Shown here: positions 60,213-64,000 of the stretch, piece after piece
How positions within the stretch are numbered: the stretch's first letter is position 1
Layout of the letters: every line of letters begins with the position of its first letter
NCBI GenBank assembly: GCA_038247245.1
Contig: JBBRVE010000006.1
Location: forward strand, 10,167-74,166
Length of the DNA stretch: 64,000 nt
Reading direction: 5' to 3'
Source of the DNA: JAPWJZ01 sp038247245
GTDB taxonomy: Bacteria; Pseudomonadota; Alphaproteobacteria; Micavibrionales; UBA2020
Position numbers and translations under genes: made by a program
The notes under the pieces: generated by a model
The model's database searches: none
Told to the model about the DNA's origin: nothing
The model's input: the letters and a program-made list of their open reading frames with translations, nothing else

Positions 60213-61214
60213 TTATTTGTATTTGTGGGTGTCGCCGTTGATGTCGGTGACGTCATAGCCGTCTTCCGATTCAGCAATCCATTTCCGGCCGACCGGCACC
60301 TTGCCGAAGCCGCCCGGGATATCCAGCATGTAATGCGGCTGCGCGATGCCGGACATTTTGCCCTGTAGCTGCGCGGTCAGTTCCTGCCCTTCCTTAATGC
60401 TCAGGCGGAAATGACCGGTGCCGGGGGCAAGGTCTGGATGGTGAAGGTAATAGGGCTTAATTTTCATGGCGGTGAAGGCGCGGAACAACTGCTCCAGCAC
60501 TTTCGCATCGTTATTCACGCCTCTCAGCAGCGTGGACTGGCTGAGCAGCGGTATGCCCGCCTTCACGAATTTTTGCGCAACGGCCTTTACCTTGTCCGTC
60601 AATTCGCGCGGATGGTTGGCGTGGAACACGACATACACGGCCTTGTCGCTTTGTAGCGCATCGACCAGTTCATCAGTAACCCGCGTCGGGTCGGCAACGG
60701 GCACGCGCGTATGAAAGCGGATCACCTGTACATGCGGGATTTCGTTCAGCGCCTGCATGATTTCGCCCAAGCGGCGCGGCGACAGCACGAAGGGGTCACC
60801 ACCCGTCAAAATTACTTCCCAGATCGCTGGCGTGTTGCGGATATAGGCAAGCGCCTTTTGCAATTCTTCGCGGTTCAGCATCTCGCTGCCGGGCCCGACT
60901 TTTTCGCGGCGGAAGCAGAAGCGGCAATAGACGGCGCAAACATGCACGGCCTTCAGCAGCACGCGGTCGGGATAGCGATGCACGATGCCCTTTACGGGTG
61001 AATGCGCGTCATCGCCGATCGGGTCTTCCAATTCATCCGGCGTGGTTTTCAATTCCTCGGCGGTAGGCAGGTATTGTTTTGCGATGGGGTCGGCAGCGTC
61101 ATTTTCGTCAATCAGCTCCATCACCTCATCTGTTACGGCGACGGCATAGCGTTCCATGACCTCGGCCAGTGCAGGGTCGTCGCTCAGGGGGATGGATTTG
61201 GATTTCGGCTGCAT
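60213..61214 (-). CDS. KamA-family radical SAM protein (EpmB-like lysine 2,3-aminomutase)
   Basis: The 333-residue radical SAM protein has the cluster motif CAVYCRFC (Cys93, Cys97, Cys100) and a GGDPFVLSP segment, with PLP-binding features of the lysine 2,3-aminomutase group. The length fits EpmB, which converts lysine to beta-lysine for modification of elongation factor P, rather than the longer KamA of lysine fermentation. EF-P and EpmA genes are not in the window, so that role is not confirmed. The 3' end abuts the convergent EndoU-like gene with no gap. Confidence 0.85.
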   Translation of the reverse strand: MQPKSKSIPLSDDPALAEVMERYAVAVTDEVMELIDENDAADPIAKQYLPTAEELKTTPDELEDPIGDDAHSPVKGIVHRYPDRVLLKAVHVCAVYCRFCFRREKVGPGSEMLNREELQKALAYIRNTPAIWEVILTGGDPFVLSPRRLGEIMQALNEIPHVQVIRFHTRVPVADPTRVTDELVDALQSDKAVYVVFHANHPRELTDKVKAVAQKFVKAGIPLLSQSTLLRGVNNDAKVLEQLFRAFTAMKIKPYYLHHPDLAPGTGHFRLSIKEGQELTAQLQGKMSGIAQPHYMLDIPGGFGKVPVGRKWIAESEDGYDVTDINGDTHKYK

Positions 61215-61290
61215 TTAACTTTCTCTGTTAGGCCGTTTTATGTACACTAAATCTGCGTAAACCTCAAACCAAACCCCCTTCCCGTTGATT

Positions 61291-61845
61291 ATGAAGACAA
61301 TTCTTGTAACGCCGACGCTTGCCTATATGTCCGGTTACCTCGACGCCCTGCGCGAGGGGCATCGCCTTGGCGCGGCCACCATCAAGACAGCCGAAGAAAT
61401 CGCCAGGATCGAAAGCGACCCTCAGGCCTTCCTTGACGATTTGCTGGGCCCGAAACCCGCAACGCGCATCAACGAGTTGGGCAAGGAGGTCGAGCGCGTG
61501 CCACAAAGCATGGTGTGGCTGGTCGAAAATGGCGTTTTCGTTGGCGATGCGGGCATCCGTCATAAACTGACGCCCGAGCTGGAGATATCCGGCGGGCATA
61601 TCGGCTATAGCGTGCGCCCATCATTTCAGGGCAAGGGTTACGCGACCGACCTGCTGCGTCACTGCCTTGTTTGGGTACGCGATAACCTCGCCATGCCCCG
61701 TGTGATGCTGACCTGCCGGACGGATAACGAAGCATCGGCGCGCGTGATTGAAAAGAATGGCGGCACCTTAATAGATGTCACGCCGCACCCCTATACCGCT
61801 GGAATGACACAGAAAAGATACTGGGTTGCTGTGCCGGTCAAATGA
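61291..61845 (+). CDS. GNAT-family N-acetyltransferase
   Basis: The 184-residue protein has a GNAT fold: a central HIGYSVRPSFQGKGYATDLL segment carries the acetyl-CoA pyrophosphate-binding Q-x-x-G-x-G motif, followed by CRTDNEASARVIEKNGG, typical of the last helix. Such proteins acetylate amines on small molecules or proteins; the substrate is unknown. ATG 61291 is the likely start, since the TTG two codons earlier gives no clear advantage. It is divergent from the KamA-family gene. Confidence 0.83.
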   Translation: MKTILVTPTLAYMSGYLDALREGHRLGAATIKTAEEIARIESDPQAFLDDLLGPKPATRINELGKEVERVPQSMVWLVENGVFVGDAGIRHKLTPELEISGGHIGYSVRPSFQGKGYATDLLRHCLVWVRDNLAMPRVMLTCRTDNEASARVIEKNGGTLIDVTPHPYTAGMTQKRYWVAVPVK

Positions 61846-61849
61846 TTTC

Positions 61850-61878
61850 TTTACATAATTCACTTGCTTTGATATAAA
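61850..61878 (+). promoter_or_regulatory. rimO: Predicted rimO promoter
   Basis: TTTACA (61850-61855), a 17-base spacer and TATAAA (61873-61878) form a good sigma-70-like promoter. Transcription would start near 61885, so the ATG at 61887 would be practically leaderless, which favours the ATG at 61911 with its GAGGG ribosome-binding site. Confidence 0.65.
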
Positions 61879-61910
61879 CGCATGCCATGTTATTGAGGGC
61901 AGAGGGAAAA

Positions 61911-63311
61911 ATGACCGCAACCACCATAAAAAAGAAAAAGAACACCAAGGAGCAAGAATCTCCGACCGTGGGTATCGTAAGCCTTGGCTGCCCGAAGGCG
62001 CTGGTGGATACGGAACGGATTCTGACGCAGTTGCGCTCGGAAGGTTACCAGCTGTCGCCGAATTACGAAGACGCGAATGTGGTGATCGTGAACACCTGTG
62101 GCTTCCTCGACAGCGCGAAGGAAGAATCCCTCGAAGCCATCGGCGAAGCGATGGCGGCGAACGGCAAAGTGATCGTCACCGGCTGCATGGGCGCAGAGCC
62201 CGAGCAGATCATGAAAAAATATCCCAAAGTTCTGGCCGTGACAGGCCCGCAGCAATACGAAGCCGTCGTAAGCGAAGTGCACAAGGTTGCGCCCGCGCCG
62301 CATGACCCCTTCGTTGATCTTGTCCCCGCCCCCGGCGAAGCGCGCAAGACGTCGCGCCTGTCGGAGGTCGAACAATCGGTCGGCGTGAAGCTGACGCCGC
62401 GTCATTACGCGTATTTGAAAATTTCCGAAGGCTGCAACAACCGCTGCACTTTCTGCATCATCCCGAAACTGCGCGGCGATCTCGTGTCCCGCCCGATCAT
62501 TCAGGTCTTGGCAGAAGCCGAGCGTCTGGTGAAGGCTGGCACGAAAGAAATCCTCGTGATTTCGCAAGACACCTCGGCCTACGGCATCGACAACAAATAT
62601 CAGGCGTATCCGTATAAAAACCGTACCATCCGCACGAAATTCATCGAGCTGTGCAAGGAATTGTCGGACATCGGCGCATGGACGCGCCTGCATTACGTTT
62701 ACCCCTATCCGCATGTCGATGAAGTGTTCCCGTTGATGCAGGAAGGCAAGCTGCTGCCCTATATCGATATCCCGTTCCAGCATGCATCCCCCGCCGTGCT
62801 GAAAAACATGCGCCGCCCCGCGCATCAGGAAAAGACACTCGACCGTATCCATGGCTGGCGCAAGGCAGCGCCCGATCTTACCATCCGCTCCACCTTCGTC
62901 GTGGGCTTCCCCGGCGAGACGGAAGAGGATTTCCAGTTTCTGCTGGACTGGATGCAGGAAGCGCAGCTGGACCGCGTTGGCTGCTTCAAATACGAGCAGG
63001 TGACGGGTGCTGAATCAAACAAGATCCAGCCGCATGTGCCCGAAGAAGTGAAGGAAGAACGCTGGCACCGCTTCATGGCGTTGCAGCAGGGCATTTCCGC
63101 CGCGAAACTGCAGAAGAAAATCGGCCGCGAGATGCTGGTGTTGATCGACAGCGCAGGCAAGCAGGGCGGCCTTGGCCGCTCATCGGCGGATGCGCCCGAA
63201 ATCGACGGTCATGTGAAAGTCACAGGCAAAAACCTGAAGCCCGGCGATATCGTGAAGGTGAAAATCACAGCCGCCGACGAATACGACCTTGAAGGCAAGG
63301 TCGTCGCGTAA
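61911..63311 (+). CDS. rimO: Ribosomal protein S12 methylthiotransferase
   Basis: RimO adds a methylthio group to an aspartate of ribosomal protein S12. The 466-residue protein has the N-terminal UPF0004 domain with three cluster cysteines (Cys27, Cys63, Cys92), a radical SAM domain with C-x3-C-x2-C at 175/179/182 (GCNNRCTFC), and a C-terminal TRAM domain. I chose ATG 61911, which has GAGGG at good spacing and gives the short Lys-rich lead-in; ATG 61887 is in frame. A predicted promoter lies upstream. Confidence 0.96.
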   Translation: MTATTIKKKKNTKEQESPTVGIVSLGCPKALVDTERILTQLRSEGYQLSPNYEDANVVIVNTCGFLDSAKEESLEAIGEAMAANGKVIVTGCMGAEPEQIMKKYPKVLAVTGPQQYEAVVSEVHKVAPAPHDPFVDLVPAPGEARKTSRLSEVEQSVGVKLTPRHYAYLKISEGCNNRCTFCIIPKLRGDLVSRPIIQVLAEAERLVKAGTKEILVISQDTSAYGIDNKYQAYPYKNRTIRTKFIELCKELSDIGAWTRLHYVYPYPHVDEVFPLMQEGKLLPYIDIPFQHASPAVLKNMRRPAHQEKTLDRIHGWRKAAPDLTIRSTFVVGFPGETEEDFQFLLDWMQEAQLDRVGCFKYEQVTGAESNKIQPHVPEEVKEERWHRFMALQQGISAAKLQKKIGREMLVLIDSAGKQGGLGRSSADAPEIDGHVKVTGKNLKPGDIVKVKITAADEYDLEGKVVA

Positions 63312-63314
63312 ATC

Positions 63315-63974
63315 TTAAAGACCGGAAGGTTTGCGAAGTTTCGCCTTTTGCAGCGCGCCTGAAAACACGTCCGCTTCATCCAGCTTGCCACCGCGTTTTT
63401 TGTGTTCGGCGAATGCCTTGCGCAGGCCGGCTGTATCATCCAGCGACGCGAAACTGTCGCGCTGCATGGCCTCCACATCGCCCACGCTCGATTTGCGCAC
63501 CAGCGTCACGCGTTCCTTGCGCGGGAAATTGAAAATTTCCTGCATCACGCGATCCTGCAGCGGATAACTGAACGACACTTCATCGGGTCCGAAATCGATA
63601 AATTTCTGGATATAATTTGCGATGTCGGCGCGCGAATTCTCCTTCGCCAGCTGCACGACGCTCTTGCCCTCGCTGTTGATGGCGGCGGCGTGTGCGCCAC
63701 GCTCCAGCAACAAAACAACCACATCCATCTTCCCCATGACGGCAGCCACCATCAGCGGCGTGTATTTTCCGTCCTGTACGGAGAGGTTTACGTTCGCCCC
63801 ATGGTCGATCAGCCAAGCAACGGCATCCGTTTTACCTTCGTTCGCAGCCCATACAAGCGCCGTATCGCGGTTGTGCACCGCATTCACATCAACGCCCTGC
63901 GCCAGCTGTTGCTGCATCAGCGGGATATTGCCGGCCTTGGCGGCCTCGATAAGGGTTTTTGCGAAGTCGCTCAT
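63315..63974 (-). CDS. Ankyrin-repeat protein
   Basis: The 219-residue protein has about three or four ankyrin repeats in residues 1-130 (for example VDVNAVHNRDTALVWAANEGKTDAVAWLIDHGANVN and the following units), then a less conserved helical part. No signal peptide is seen, so it is probably cytoplasmic and mediates protein-protein contacts. The partner is unknown. It is convergent with rimO, three bases apart, and its start lies near the window end. Confidence 0.85.
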   Translation of the reverse strand: MSDFAKTLIEAAKAGNIPLMQQQLAQGVDVNAVHNRDTALVWAANEGKTDAVAWLIDHGANVNLSVQDGKYTPLMVAAVMGKMDVVVLLLERGAHAAAINSEGKSVVQLAKENSRADIANYIQKFIDFGPDEVSFSYPLQDRVMQEIFNFPRKERVTLVRKSSVGDVEAMQRDSFASLDDTAGLRKAFAEHKKRGGKLDEADVFSGALQKAKLRKPSGL

Positions 63975-64000
63975 TTACGATCCTGCGACGGAGAGGGCAA

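Overview
The window is a gene-dense, GC-rich chromosomal segment with no gene-free stretch longer than about 250 bases. No rRNA, tRNA, CRISPR array or complete insertion sequence was seen. Gene content points to an alphaproteobacterium: a BcsS-type protein, a PuuD-type membrane urate oxidase with a fused cytochrome c domain, PuuE-type allantoinase, and an mntP gene behind a yybP-ykoY-type leader. The genus cannot be fixed from the sequence alone.

Layout. 1-3.1 kb: end of trpB, trpA, a cupin, a ROK sugar kinase. 3.1-9.0 kb: a very large thioester-containing alpha-2-macroglobulin on the minus strand. 9.1-10.9 kb: divergent allA and alc, the last steps of purine breakdown. 10.9-15.7 kb: a coiled-coil membrane protein, an M48 protease and a GH43-like beta-propeller. 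16-18.7 kb: a PilZ-containing cellulose-synthase-like glycosyltransferase and BcsS. 18.7-20.9 kb: a two-subunit FAD sugar dehydrogenase whose catalytic subunit is frameshifted at a run of eight T. 21-23 kb: an SPFH protein with internal repeats. 23-25.4 kb: a Tat-exported FAD oxidase between two small membrane proteins. 25.5-32.5 kb: MFS transporter, FecR-like protein, malate synthase, PuuD, HiuH, PuuE and UraD. 32.5-38.3 kb: a REP-like inverted repeat, guaA, an AT-rich insert bounded by a copy of the guaA 3' end, a second FAD oxidase and guaB. 38.3-39.1 kb: predicted Mn2+ riboswitch and mntP. 39.1-50.8 kb: a nine-gene purine operon purF-E-C-D-N-L-Q-H-M. 51-64 kb: YIP1 protein, a long NAD synthetase, a PRPP synthetase, a YiiX-like hydrolase, an MFS exporter, glgX, a stand-alone EndoU-like nuclease, a KamA-family enzyme, an acetyltransferase, rimO and an ankyrin protein.

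How the genes work together. The window carries nearly all of de novo IMP synthesis, both IMP-to-GMP steps (guaB, guaA) and a PRPP synthetase. It also carries urate breakdown to glyoxylate and urea: PuuD, HiuH, UraD, PuuE, Alc, AllA. Malate synthase, which would capture the glyoxylate, lies directly before puuD. Several purine enzymes have unusual architecture: a PurL with an N-terminal PurS-like extension, a PurE with an internal insertion, a long PurC, and no purK in the window.

Most worth a second look: the displaced second guaA 3' end flanking AT-rich DNA, the stand-alone EndoU-like protein, the poly-T frameshift, the atypical purine and NAD enzymes, and a strong promoter plus ribosome-binding site pointing antisense into hiuH.
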